A stretch of 64,000 bases of DNA from Sitta carolinensis (GCA_032173965.1 CM063288.1:12566501-12630500); one strand, 5' to 3'; numbered from the stretch's first letter, positions 1 through 12,378 are shown. The notes: a model not told the origin generated them from the letters alone. Made by a program: numbers and translations.

Positions 1-2239
1 AACTTCCTCTGCTCAGGAAGATCGTGAACTCAAATGCTGTATAAACACAAGACATTTTAAGTCATTGATATCCAAAAGGTTTTTTTTCTTTTTAGTGCAC
101 TTCTCACGTAACACACTTTTTAATTCTGATTTAGTAACTCCATTGCTGCACCTCCAGTAATGAGGCAGAACCACACTATGCCAGATGCTGTGTAAAGAGA
201 AAATAATTCCTGATTTAAATAAGTATGAAGTGCAATTTAAGTGAAATATTTCATGTCCCCTTCCCTGATGGTCGCCATAAGATGCCAAGAGTTGGCAGCA
301 GAGCCTGCAGCAGCCCCAGTAGCCCACACTTCCCCTCTGCCAACTGCTGCAGCAAATGCTACTTTTGCCTGAAAGGGCTCTTGTCTTTCAGGGCTGCTGC
401 TCACTCACTGCTCAGCAGTGACAACCACAGTGCATTTTACAGCACAAACCAGAGGATTGTTCTGTGCTAAATGTTGACATATGATGATGGTGCATTTTAA
501 AGCTAAACCAGAGGATTGTTCTGTGCTGAGTATTAACATATGGCTTTTGACATCTGGTCCTCTAAGAGCAATAAACTGCCAATCAGGAGGCACGTTGGGT
601 ACAAGCATATTTTTTATCACTACCCTTACTAATCACCAAGATTAGTCCCGGCTTGGCAATTGTGACTGACAAACACACTAAACCTATTCAAATATCCTCA
701 TCCATATTCATTTCCTTTAAAACAAATTAAATTCTCATGTAAAATAATCCTCAAATTCTCAAAAAACCTGTTTGTTTTTTTATGTAGGTGGCATGAGTTC
801 AAAGACATCTGGTTAAATATGCATAATTTCTTAAAAGCAAAAATTACAGCTTTTAATGGTGTTTGCCTTCCACTTCATGAAAATCTCTTTTAATGTCACT
901 AGAGATCTGTGTAGCCTGGACAGAAGTTTCCTTTTCTAGCCCAGAGGGGTAGAAATGTCATCATTTTCAGAGCACAGCTGCTTTGTCAAGACAGTGGCAC
1001 AGACAATTTGAATAACAAATACCGAATTCCTGCATTTTTAAATCTCCTTTGGTTGAAAAAAACCCCAAACCCTCAAATCTAAAACAACAAGCTATAAAGG
1101 AAGAGGACAGGATATGGATTATCATCCATCCATCCTGAATATTTAGACTTTTGGGGAAGGAAATAGGTTTTTCAGAATGTGACCTTCAAGAGCCAGTAAA
1201 TACACATCAGAGGAGGCTGTTTTTCAGTGGTTGTCTCTCAGAGGTGAGAGAGAAGGACATGAATTTTAAGCAGAGATTAATCTAATGAGCCATTGTATTA
1301 ATAATAAGAAAAAAATTTTCAAGCTAAACTGAATTGTTTCAGGAAGTCAAAGGCAGATAAAATTGAGAAGATGAAATAAAGCCAAAAGTGAAAAGTAGTT
1401 AAGATAAATTTGACTGAATTGCTATTTGTCATGGACTCCTTAGCCCCTCATCACTTAGAAAAAATAAAGATAGAACAGAGACTCTAAGGAGAATTTCTTG
1501 AAGACAATTAGTGCAGGAAGGAAGAGTTTAAAGGAGCCAAGGGAACAGGTATAGCTGCATAGGTGTAACTTAGCTTGGCTTGCATGTAGCATGGGCACGT
1601 TCTTCCTGTTGTACCATGGGTCTCAAATCTATGATTCAAAACAGCTGAATAGGAAAAAAAGAGTAATCAAAGCAGTGCAGAATTATTTGATACAGTTGGC
1701 TCCTTTTCCATCTTCTGGTAATACGTCACCTCTTTCTGTTGTGTGGTTTTGTTCATGCCTTTTTTTGGAACACCTACCTCTGAACTGATTTAAGGATTTT
1801 CCTACTATATAGAGGTAATAAGAATTTTAATTCTTAAATTGTTTTGTTTGCTTTACTGTGACAACTCACTCAGAAGACCGTACTTCATTAGAAACATGGA
1901 TATCTGTACTCAGCCTTACACAAAATAATTTTATAGTACAAATTATTTATCTGGAAGAGTTCTTTCTTTGTATATTTATAAGAATATAAATATTCCCGCA
2001 AAACAAATATTGGATTATAGATTTTCAGGGTCTGTGCTTTCTTGCTACAATAAACTGTAAAAAAGGAATGATAATGGAATCATCTAGATCAAAAGGCAGC
2101 CCAGATGCCATTTTAACAATTTCAGAGTATTGCCATGACCTTATGAAATGACTCGTTAGGAAATTGCAGCAGTGTGAGAACCACTTGTGATGTTCACTTT
2201 ATGTTGCTTTGTCTCTGCATGCACAGGGGAGACTAACGT
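1..2239. other. Non-coding AT-rich DNA
   Basis: No reading frame here looks like a protein, and I recognise no known repeat apart from the short duplication listed separately at 430-542. The sequence is AT-rich, CpG-poor and has stops in all frames at short intervals. It is probably intergenic or intronic. I cannot exclude unannotated regulatory elements, which would need cross-species alignment. Confidence 0.6.
430..542. repeat. Two-copy tandem duplication, period 60 bp
   Basis: The segment 430-483 is repeated at 490-542 with a 60-bp offset. Both copies begin GTGCATTTTA, share a central AACCAGAGGATTGTTCTGTG block and end near ACATATG. They differ by a few substitutions and by small gaps near the start of the unit. 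The six bases between the copies are the remainder of the 60-bp period. This looks like a local tandem duplication that has since diverged. No coding role is visible. Confidence 0.85.
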
Positions 2240-3068
2240 GTCATTTTGCAAGTAGCATATCAAAAGGAGATGGTGATTCTGTGGACTTATGTCTTCCAGC
2301 TGCTCTCTCAAGTGCATACTTTCATGTCTAATCAAGGGTCAGTTTATGCTCCATACTTTGTTCCGGGTAAAAACTCTACTAGAGTCTCTCTGATCTTTTC
2401 TTATTTTTGCAAAACGTATGGGAATTTCAGGTCTTTGAAACTTCCACCATATCAAACAAATTCAAACTGAAGGAAAGAATGGTAGAGATACTTGCAGTCC
2501 CGCAGACTTTGCTGCTACAGAAAATCAGGATAATGAGACAGATTATTCCCTGTCAGAACCTACTGGAAAATAAAATTCAATTTAGAAAATATGCTAGAAT
2601 GGCATCAGACATGTACTTTCTACAGTCTCTAACCTCACCAGTGTTGCCAGTACTTACAGAGCAAGAAGCACTAGAAAAAGTTTTTCAGAATTTAGCACAA
2701 GCCAGCCAAGACAGAGTGCAGGAGACAACTGTGTGCCCTATGTCCCTGATGTTGTGAAAGGACCTGACAAGGGCTGATCACTTGATGGTGTAAGGAATGC
2801 TTAAAAACCTATAAAGTTTCCCTTTATCTTTCCCAAATCCAAGAGAAGACAGCTCTATAGAACAAAAATGAATCCCCATTTTGCTTCTTCTGGGAATCAG
2901 CACAGGCAGTACCCCTCCTTCAAGCAGATCCCATCACCTTCTCCCTTGTCCACTCCCTAATTTCTCCGTAGGAACTTTCAGAGCGCTGGCCTGCGGGAAA
3001 GCTTGGGGCAGCGGCATTGCGCAGGGATGACGGCAGGCTGGAGGCAGTCCTGGCGGGGATGGACGGAG
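2240..3068. other. Non-coding stretch with scattered coding-like frames
   Basis: Three short plus-strand frames in different phases follow one another between about 2221 and 2780: one ending at 2331, one open through about 2470, and one starting near 2457 and read with three internal stops to about 2778. Each has a serine-rich, protein-like composition. I do not recognise the product. It could be a frameshifted gene relic or chance. GC content rises sharply from about 2980 as the minisatellite is approached. Confidence 0.35.
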
Positions 3069-4230
3069 TGCCGTGCAGCCGGGCTGCGGGCCCGGGCAGT
3101 GCCGGGCAGTGCCGTGCAGCCGGGCAGTGCCGGGCAGTGCCGTGCAGTGCCGGGCAGCCGGACAGTGCCGGGCAGTGCCGGGCAGCCGGGCAGTGCCGGG
3201 CAGTGCCGGGCAGTGCCGTGCAGCCGGGCAGTGCCGGGCAGTGCCGGGCAGTGCCGTGCAGCCGGGCTGCGGGCCCGGGCAGTGCCGGGCAGTGCCGGGA
3301 GGTGCCGGGCAGTGCCGGGCGATGCCGGGCAGTGCCGTGCAGCCGGGCTGCGGGCCCGGGCAGTGCCGGGCAGTGCCGTGCAGCCGGGCGGTGCCGGGCA
3401 GTGCCGTGCAGCCGGGCTGCGGGCCCGGGCAGTGCCGGGCAGTGCCGGGAGGTGCCGGGCAGTGCCGGGCGGTGCCGGGCAGTGCCGTGCAGCCGGGCTG
3501 CGGGCCCGGGCAGTGCCGGGCAGTGCCGTGCAGCCGGGCAGTGCCGTGCAGTGCCGTGCAGCCGGGCTGCGGGCCCGGGCAGTGCCGGGCAGTGCCGGGA
3601 GGTGCCGGGCAGTGCCGGGCGGTGCCGGGCAGTGCCGTGCAGCCGGGCTGCGGGCCCGGGCAGTGCCGGGCAGTGCCGTGCAGCCGGGCAGTGCCGGGAG
3701 GTGCCGGGCAGTGCCGGGCGGTGCCGGGCAGTGCCGTGCAGCCGGGCTGCGGGCCCGGGCAGTGCCGGGCAGTGCCGGGAGGTGCCGGGCAGTGCCGGGC
3801 GATGCCGGGCAGTGCGTGCAGCGGTGGGGCCGGGCGTGCGGGCAGTGCCGTGCAGCCGGGCAGTGCCGTGCAGTGCCGTGCAGCCGGGCAGTGCCGGGCG
3901 GGTGCAGCCGGCAGTGCCGGCAGTGCCGGCAGTGCCGGGCAGTGCCGGGCGATGGGCTGCGGGGCGTGCAGCCGGGCTGCGGGCCGGGCAGTAGTGCCGG
4001 GCAGTGCCGTGAGCCGGGCTGCGGGGCCGGGCAGTGCCGGCAGCGCAGTGCCGTGCAGCCGGGCTGCGGGCCCGGGCAGTGCGTGCGCGTGCCGGGCGAG
4101 TGCCGGCAGTGCCGGGCGGTGCCGGGGTGCAGCCGGGCAGTGCGTGCGCCGGGCTGCGGCCCGGGCAGTGCCGGCAGCCGGGCTGGGCCGGGCGTGCGGA
4201 GCGGCTCCGCGCGGTGCGCCGGCAGTGCGG
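3069..4230. repeat. GC-rich minisatellite, 10-bp unit with higher-order blocks
   Basis: The base unit is GCCGGGCAGT and near variants with GTGCAGCC, GGAGGT or GCGGT. A marker block GGGCTGCGGGCCCGGG recurs with starts at 3081, 3264, 3345, 3414, 3495, 3564, 3645 and 3744. From 3264 the spacings are 81, 69, 81, 69, 81 and 99 bp, so the array has a second-level period of 150 bp. The order degrades after about 3830. Because the unit has no stop in any phase and 10 is not a multiple of 3, several frames on both strands stay open for over 450 codons. These are not genes. Almost every unit carries a CpG inside CCGG. Confidence 0.97.
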
Positions 4231-4719
4231 AGCGGCAGGCGTCGGGGCCGGGGCAGGGACTGCACCCGCGGCCCGCTCCCCGCCCTGCCGCAGATGCACA
4301 CCTCATTGGGCTCCCGAGGGGAGAGCGAAATCCACCAAGACATTCGATCCCCCTCACTGGGAAAAGGAAGAATACCGCTAAGCCTGTTGGAGATGGGGGG
4401 AGCATCGGCTACTATGTACTGCACATCGCAAATGGCCAACAGGGATATTCTGGATTTAAAAAAACCCAAAAAACAAAGCTGAAATTAGCAGCAGCACTTT
4501 TGTCCCCTCTTTTATAAGGACAAATCTTGGGAGGTAAATTGAGCCTTCCCTCCATTACACCTCCTATTTATGAGAGAATTTGCTACCCAAATGACTGGTT
4601 GTTAAGGCAGAGGGGCTTGATTGACAACAAGCAGTCAATCAAGCATTTCACTAATCCCATCAGTCTATTAATAGGAAGACAGACCAAAAGACAGAAGAAG
4701 GGAGAAAAGTGCAGTTATT
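4231..4719. other. Flank between minisatellite and LTR
   Basis: The GC-rich composition fades by about 4300, and the rest is ordinary AT-rich sequence with a short A/C run near 4460-4480. No gene or known repeat is recognised. Confidence 0.5.
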
Positions 4720-5270
4720 TGTCATGGTTTAACCTCTGTAAGGAATTAAGCACCACTGTAGGGTGGGGGACAGAATTGGAGAAATAAAAGTGAGGAAACT
4801 ACAGGGTCAAAGTAAAGACAACTTAATAGGCAAAGCAAAAGCCATGCACACAAGGACACCAAAGCAAGGAATTCAAACACCACTTTCCATTGGTAGGGAG
4901 GTGTTCAGCATCTCCAGGACAGCCAGGCTCCATTACATGTAATGATGACCTGGGAATACAATTTCTATTACTCTGGACAGCTCCCTGCCCTTCTTCTCCC
5001 AGCTCTGTGTGCTGAGCATTATGCCATGTGGGATGGGATATCCCTGTGGTCAGCTGGGATCAGCTGTCCTGGCTGTGTCCCCTCCCAGCTTGTGTACCCC
5101 AGCCTCTTCACTGGTGGGGTGGGGTGTGGAGCAGAAAAGGCCTTGACTGTGCAAACGCCACTCAGGAGAAACAAAAACATTCCTGAAATATCAACACTAT
5201 TATCAGCACAAATAAAAAAACCCCAGAGTATTTACTATGGGGAAAAATAACTAGAAAGAGATGTAGAACA
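4720..5270 (-). mobile_element. Solo LTR of an avian endogenous retrovirus (ERVL-like)
   Basis: The plus strand reads as the complement of a widespread avian LTR. It starts TGTCATGGTTTAACC, then has TAAGCACCAC, GAGAATTGGAG-like and AAGACAACTTAATAG segments (complement of the sense-strand polyadenylation area), and a well-kept block GTCAGCTGTCCTGGCTGTG-type near 5050-5090 with CCCCTCCCAGCTT. The far end is weaker: AACTAGAAAGAG and a terminal AACA near 5270. Sense orientation is therefore minus. No gag, pol or env sequence and no second LTR is visible in the window, so it is a solo LTR. I found no convincing target-site duplication, so the ends are approximate. The family name is from recall of avian LTRs and should be treated as tentative; the LTR identity itself is firm. 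Confidence 0.88.
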
Positions 5271-6595
5271 TTCAACAAAGGAGTCTTGAAATGCTCTTGC
5301 TTTTACTCATGGATTTTTTTTTTTTTTAAACTTGTGGAAAGCAAGGGCAGAAGGCATCTGTCATTAACTAGATTTATATCTGGGCATCAGGCAACAATAC
5401 AAGAAGAATAATTTCAACTACTTCCTCACTAATCCTAAAATGATCAAACCATCTTCAGTGTTCCTGATTCTTAGAGACAAATTCTGCACATCAAAGATGG
5501 CCTTGCTGGTTAATTGTTAGCAAGATATCAATTATTATAAGATGCTCAAGGTGAAATATTTAATACTAAGTAAAATGCCTAGTGTAATAATCTATTCCTG
5601 GTGTTTCTAAACATTTAATGAAGTGTGTCTTTTACTACATGCTTTAATTTTTGTGAGACTCGTATTCCATCAGGAAGTTAAATTTGGATTCAGAATCAAT
5701 GGTTTCTTGATAATTTCAGTCTAATTATGTGGATACAAGGGAATGAGGCAAATTCTGAAGAAAACATGAGCTATGATGACCTTATGACTTCAGAAGTTCT
5801 CCTAGGCCCCATGCAAAGCCAATACTATTTTTGATCCTAAAGCCTACTATTTTTGCATTTTAAAAGCACTCTGAAATGACACAGCAAGGGTTCCTGTTTG
5901 TAGGGTGCATAATTTTTCAGAGTGTAGTTTTCCTTCCATGTTCCTGAAGATTTACTGAGATCAGTTAGGAACAGCATGAAGCTTCTGCAGCTGGCGCTGT
6001 GACAGCAGGGAAGTCAGCTCTGCTGTTGCTGCTGATCTCAAGCCTGTGTGTGTACCCAGCTCACTGCTCCACTACCACTTTCTATATGTGAAGAGCCGTG
6101 ATTCTGCATGCTCTCTCCCTGGGAAATCAGACTTGTTACTCCGGGTAACCTTTATCTCTGTGTGACATTTGTGCTCTGAGGAGAGGATGGCAGCCCTTTC
6201 ACTCCTGCGCTTGCGCCTTTCCTTGGCAAAGTGTCAGTCAGTTCTGGGTTGTGCTGCTTCTGCTGCAGTTCTGGCATACTTCACAGGAGGCACAGAATTA
6301 CAAGGTTTACAGGATGCTTTATCACTGCAGACAGTCTTTTCTTATGCCACTGCCTGTATTCCTCTCCAGTTAGAATAAAAGAGAGCAGAAGCTCCTATCT
6401 GCTTCTGCTGGGCATGTGACTGATCCTCTCACCTTGCACTCCTTAAATTCCTCAGTGGCCTTGATTTCACACAGGAGATCACTGAGGCTGTTTTCTGTTT
6501 TAAGGCTTGTCTACCTATTTGTGCCAGGAGTGAATAACTTTCAGTCTTTTCCTTTTTACTAAGTACAACTCAAAAAAAAGTCAATTTAAAGTGAA

Positions 6596-6597
<2 letters not shown>
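5271..6597. other. Non-coding AT-rich DNA
   Basis: No credible coding frame. There is a run of 14 T at 5314-5327. The segment around 5990-6060 is richer in G and C with CTGCTG motifs but has no CpG cluster. Nothing else is recognised. Confidence 0.55.

Positions 6598-6629
<32 letters not shown>
6598..6629. repeat. Poly-T tract, 32 bp
   Basis: An uninterrupted run of 32 T followed by AATAAAAGG. It could be a slippage-prone homopolymer or the reversed A-tail of an old retrocopy, but no retrocopy body is recognisable on either side. Confidence 0.95.
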
Positions 6630-6633
<4 letters not shown>

Positions 6634-9600
6634 AAAGGATTATATCATGCAGGTATTAACAGGAGACTAAAATTTGTCACCCAGGAAGTTCTTTTACATT
6701 TCTGTTGCAATGATAAATCTTTGTAAAGCTGTATTGGACTTTTGCCTTCTTCCTGAATCTGAAATTTTTGTCATCCAAAGTACAATGGACTAATTTTGAG
6801 TTCTTGACCCCTTCACATCATACTGAGGTTTTCATTCTATTAAACAGGATGAAAACTCATCTGAACCTGTCTAAAAGCTAATATGGCTGGCTCACATTCT
6901 AGAAGGGAAAACATCCTGAAATTTTATGTCAAAAAGAAAGCTTAAAATAAAGTTAAAAGAAATGGACAGCATGCTTCTTTTACACTGCATCCCTCTAATG
7001 TGTGTTTATACATGACTGAAAGGCAAGGATTTTGGTAGGAAAGACAAGGATTTTTTCCTTCCCAGAAAGTCCTGAGAAGAGCAAATTTGGTAAAAATATA
7101 CACATTCTGGTTTGTCCTTCCTGACACGTGCTCTGAGAATTATATTTCATTAAGAGATTCATATTTCCTTGAAGGTGGAACTCAGATACAAGTAGCTGTT
7201 ACAATGAATGTTCCTGAGCAAGTCTATAGTGAGAGAAAAAGAGCATTAACAATCCAACTCAGCTGTTACTACTCACATTCTGGATTTTGAGTCTTGAAAT
7301 ACCTTTATTTTAAATACTCCACTCTTGAGCCCAGTGAGCTTCAGTATTCACTTGTTTTTAAATTTCATTTTTACATCTCTAAAGAGAAGATGTATGAATG
7401 TGATCAAATACTACCTAAAAGCTACAAATCAAAGTAAAATGCAGTCCTGAGCCTGTGAGATGTGGCAAAGGTCTACAATGCCAGTCTTAAAATTTTAAAT
7501 GAGCAGGTGTCTCCATTGCAGCACGTGGCAGTTCAGCACTTATGCAGAGCAGGAGCAAGGTGCACAAGTAGGGCTGAAAACAGCCCCCAGGCACTGGGGC
7601 ACACTGAACCTCTGAATTGTTGTACCTGGAAATCTTTCAGGCCATTGCTGTAACCGTCTGCCTCCTTCCCAGCTCCTAGAGTGTGAGGTATCTCTGCAGA
7701 TTTGTTCTGGCAACGAATATTGCCACGTTGTTCTGAGCCTCAGGCCAGTGTTGTAAAAGTCAGTGTAAATAGCTCCTTAGTTACCCCTCGAAGACTTCAA
7801 TAAAGCTGTACAATAATGAAGTTGTACCAGGCTGCCCCAGAACAGAAATGCCACTGACACCTGGCAAAACTGATGATCTTCATAATTCTAAACAAATTCT
7901 AGGTCATTGCAGTGACCTGCACTCACAGCCTCAGCCTTGATCCCCCTTCCTTCCAAAGAAAAGGGAAATATAGTTTGGCATAAGATATTATAAAATCTGG
8001 ATTTCTTGAGGAAATAACCACCCTTTTCACACAGGGGAAGTGCAGCAAGGTCAGGAAGGGCTCTCTTGGTAAGGGAAAGCCAACAGTTGCATACTATATT
8101 GGCTTGCTGTGCTGAGTTTTAGTTTCCCCTTGAATAGCTCTGAGGGATTTTTTTTAAGCTTCAGTGGTGGGATTTCTGTATTTATGATCCAACCAGTAAC
8201 TATGACCCATTAAACTAATATCCAGCATTAGTCACTGAAAGAAACCTGGGAAGTTAACCACAGAACAGTTAAAGGGAACTGATGGAAAGGCTCAGACAGT
8301 TCACTAGGTAGAGCTCTAATGCATCTTTCCCTCCCCTTCTTTTCCTGACTCTTTCTGCCAGGTAATTATGTAGGAATAAAAATGTCTTATTTTGTGAAAC
8401 ATGAGGAGTGGGGAAGGGATTTAAGGCTGCCTGACTGAGGAAATGCCACACTGAAGATACTTCAGGCTTTGGTTCTTAAAAAATTCAAACTGATTGACCT
8501 CAACCCCAACATAGACATTTAACATTTTATAACTGGAGACTGAAATACAGAAACTATGTTTATTTAGGATCAGGACTTTTGAAATGAGCAACTGATCTGT
8601 TTTCATGCTGTGGGAATGGGAAAAACTCTAAGGAAGGTCTTTTGTGCTTGAGAAAGATTTGGGTACCTCATACAGAAGGCTGGTACGTATTAATGTGAAT
8701 AGATACTTATCAAGTGCAACTGCAAAACTGGCTCTTTTATATCACTGGTTATTCCTACTTTCAACTGCAAAGATTGCTTGGAAGACATTATTTTCAAGGT
8801 ATTTTAGATACTGCCAATTCTAATCCATGCCAGAAAATAGAATGGGAGATATATTGAAAAAAACCCAAGCATAAAAAGTAGAAAATAGTATTAGTGTAAC
8901 ATTAGAGGTGTTGCTTTAAATGTTAAAATGCTCAGAAAATGTAATATATTGGTTTTGTCAACATTTCACCAAAAAGAGAAACAACATTTTAATGAAAACA
9001 AAATCATATTTTCTGTGGCTCTGTATAGAATTAACTGTGTCATGTCAGACATGTACAATCTGCTAAATAAAACTGTTTAAGTGCAGCCCATAAATAGACT
9101 AATACATTAGTCTAACACCCTCCTACAACCCCCCAGAGGTGGGGATCCAAGTGCATAAATGTATTCAAGACAATCTGGGAGGAAATAGTGAGATAAAGTC
9201 CATGTGCATTGGAGACCATTGGAATGGCCTTTATGCCTCTAAGTCAATACCTTTATGTCAGACTTGGCTCCTGGGTGACTGAGTCCTGTTTGGGATGTGG
9301 GACACTGCTGCTTTGGTGACAGCTTTGTCACTTGGAGGGTAGAGTGTAGCAAGTGAAGAAAAGAAGTCTGTGTAGTTTCCCTTTCAATTTCCAGTCCTTC
9401 TCACTGATTCTAATTCTTAGGCCCTTTTGCTGTCAAACTCAAAACCATTCAAAATGTTCCCAAAATCAATGTTTCACATTGAATTTATGTTTCAAAATCT
9501 CATGTGAAAATGTTGACCTCACATAAAATTTGATAGTACTGAGGGATAAATTTGAAAAGGATTGTAATTCCACTGAAATTATTAATGAGATCAATTAGTC

Positions 9601-12305
9601 CCAAATCTCTGACAGTGATGTTAAAATAGGCTTCATTAACATTATTAACTGTGATTAATGGAGTTAATAAAGGTATTGAGGTCTATTTACTTCAATGCAT
9701 ATAATATTGTTTGTAGGCATCCCAAACAGAAGTATGATCATTGTATCTAACAGTGTTTGATATGTGCAAAGTGATTAAAACGCCTTTGAAATATCTTTAA
9801 GGAAGGAAGATGAATTACCTAGTTTAAGTAAAAAGAAGGAAATGAGAATGAGTGAAGCTGAGTAAATAATTCAGAATTAATACTTTATTTCATCTATACA
9901 GTCCTACATTTTTTGCTCATGGGATCCACTGAAATGAAGAGATTTCCTCAAACCTATTTATCATATGAACTTGATAGTTTAAAGAAAGCCTACACAGCAG
10001 TGGGACCGGGGGCATTAGAAGCTCAGGCTTCATTGTGAAGGTGAGAATGGCTGGGGAAATTAGATTGTGTTACTTCTGTTTTCTCCTTAACTAAACAGAC
10101 AAAGATTCCAGCACCAGTAATTCTCGACTTGGCAGGTAAATGCCAAGTATTATCAATATATACTGTCAACCCTAAAAAAAACTCTGGCTGTGACTGGAGC
10201 CTACTGCTCCAGGGTATTTGCAAATACATGACAGAAACAATGTGTTTGTCTTCAAGGCTGTCTACAGTGCTGGGGTCAATCCTAGGGTGCCATCAAATCC
10301 TATATCCTGGTCCACTGAAATATATCCAGTAAATCCCTTTTCTCCCTAGCTCAATCCCTCCTTTGAATTCTCATTCTGTTGCCCGATATATATGGCAGCA
10401 TATCTGCAGCTTTCTTTCACCCATTCTTCAAGCCTCCAGATCAAGCAGGACACTGCCACCACTGCCAAAACTCCCTGTTTTGATTTCTGTTTTACAGCTC
10501 ATTTTTTAAATCTGCTGCATTTATGTTACGTGCTTCTAGAAGAAAAATCAAATAAATATGCAGGGTCATCCCTTCAGCAGCTCTTCAAGCCAACCTGAGA
10601 TACATTTTGAAGTATTTAAGGGAAGGAAAAAAAAATCCCTAAAACTCTACAGAGAATATCCTATAAATCTATCTTAAATATGAGTACCAATTCAGAGTCT
10701 ACCTGAAAAAGTACAAACCCTCTGCTTTAGGGTGACCCTAGTGATAGTTCTTATGACTATGACAGTTTTCTTGAGTGAAAGATGTTATAGGAACAAACAG
10801 GTCACCAGGCTCAATAGATGTAAAAAAAATGAGGGAGGGAAAACAAGGAAGCTCCTGTAAATACTTTTCCACACAAACTTTGGAAATTCATTTGTTAAAA
10901 TGCATGTGGTCATAAAAGAGGTCACATATGGCATGAGGTTGTAAAATGTACATGGGGAGAGTGAAAGTGTGCAACGGAAAAGGAATACTGTGTTTGCTGC
11001 GAGGACTACACTTACAGCTAATTTGTGGTTACCAGCAAAGGGCAAAGTGGTCTGCTTGGAAAAAGGGAACTAGAATAAATCCAAATTGAAAACAACAACA
11101 ATCGTTAAGACTTAGTTTCCTGTTTCATTCTAAACTATTATCTTCCAAACAAATATTAAAGCAGTCAGATATGTTTTACTTTGGTCTGAATTAAGCAACT
11201 CAGCTTCCTGAGATGGATGCTTTCTTCATGATATAAATCAGAACACTTTGAAAACAATTCTCTCAGCTTCAAAGAAAGCAGGGCTGAATTCCTGTTATTA
11301 AAGAAATGGCTTCATTTGCTCTGCACCCCATCTCTGCACTGTAGGATTGCTGGTCAATTGACCTCAGATGCCTGGCTGCTTCCTTCCTTGCAAATGACTT
11401 ATCTCCCTTGTCAAGGGATAGTGTAAATCAGTCAGTTCTTCAGGTCATGTCACAAACTTCTGAAATTACCCTGGTAGCTACCAGTTCCCTCTAAATCCTA
11501 TTAGTTCTTGCCTGCAGCACAATCAGCTTAATAACAAAGAAGGTGGACTCCTCCCTATGGACAGTCGAGTTTTGAATCAAATTCAGTCATAGTGAAAAAG
11601 TTTGGGTTTTGTGTGAAAATCCACATAAAGTTCCTGTAGGGAATGCAAAACATCTCCATCCCCAGCCACAGCCTGTGACTCTCAGACCATCATGGGTGAT
11701 GGAAGAGATGGTTGGCAAGGCTTATGAAGAATCCACGTCTGGAGGCTCACTGTGAGATTCCTGCAGTAATCCAGGATTGCACTGGCCCAGTCTGTGATAA
11801 ATCAGTCACAATATGGTGGTACACAAAGAAAGACAAGAAAGCCAAAGCACAGGGGTGCTAAGTCATGGTTTTCCTCAAATTTTGGACCCTTTGGGATGCA
11901 TTCCCTGCTAATCCACGCAAAGCATTATTAAATCTCCACTAACAGGAATTTTTGGTGTAGCCCTGGGCCACTCTTGCACTGTCTGGACCCATCCTTCCTA
12001 GCAAGGCATTTTGTAAGGTCCCTCGCCCTAAACTCATTCTTCTTTTACAGCTTCTCCAACAAAACAACGGAGGTCATTGTGAAAGGAACTGGTCAGAACA
12101 GGGCATGCTTAATAACAGATTTCAGAAAAAACAGGCTGAAGTTTTAAAAAAGTAATCCAAGATCAGATTGATTTATCATTGCCTGTCAGAAGGCTTCTGC
12201 CTTCTGTGAATCTTTGATAAAACAGGCCTCCCACAATTTAAGGGACATAGGCTGTAGGCAGCTCCTGAGATAGTAATGAGAAATTTCTTGGTCAGTATGC
12301 ACAGG
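6630..12305. other. Non-coding AT-rich DNA
   Basis: No reading frame looks like a conserved protein; all are short and have unbiased composition. The sequence around 9560-9690 is very AT-rich, with repeated ATTAAT/GTTAAT motifs that could bind homeodomain proteins, but this is inference. No interspersed repeat is recognised. Confidence 0.55.
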
Positions 12306-12378
12306 AGTTTTTTTCTTGTTTGTTTTGTGGGGTTTTTTGTTTGTTTTGGTTTGTTGTTGTTGTTTTGGGTTTTTTTTG
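12306..12378. repeat. T/G-rich low-complexity tract
   Basis: A run of T interspersed with GTTT, GGGG and GTTGTTGTTG, ending with eight T before GAGGC. It is simple sequence with no coding potential. Confidence 0.85.

Noticed and set aside
2920..4517. Several very long open frames (about 325-511 codons) on both strands with Ala/Gly/Pro/Cys/Arg-rich products
   Set aside because: They arise because the 10-bp minisatellite unit has no stop in any phase on either strand. The products are the same repeat read in different phases, with no domain.
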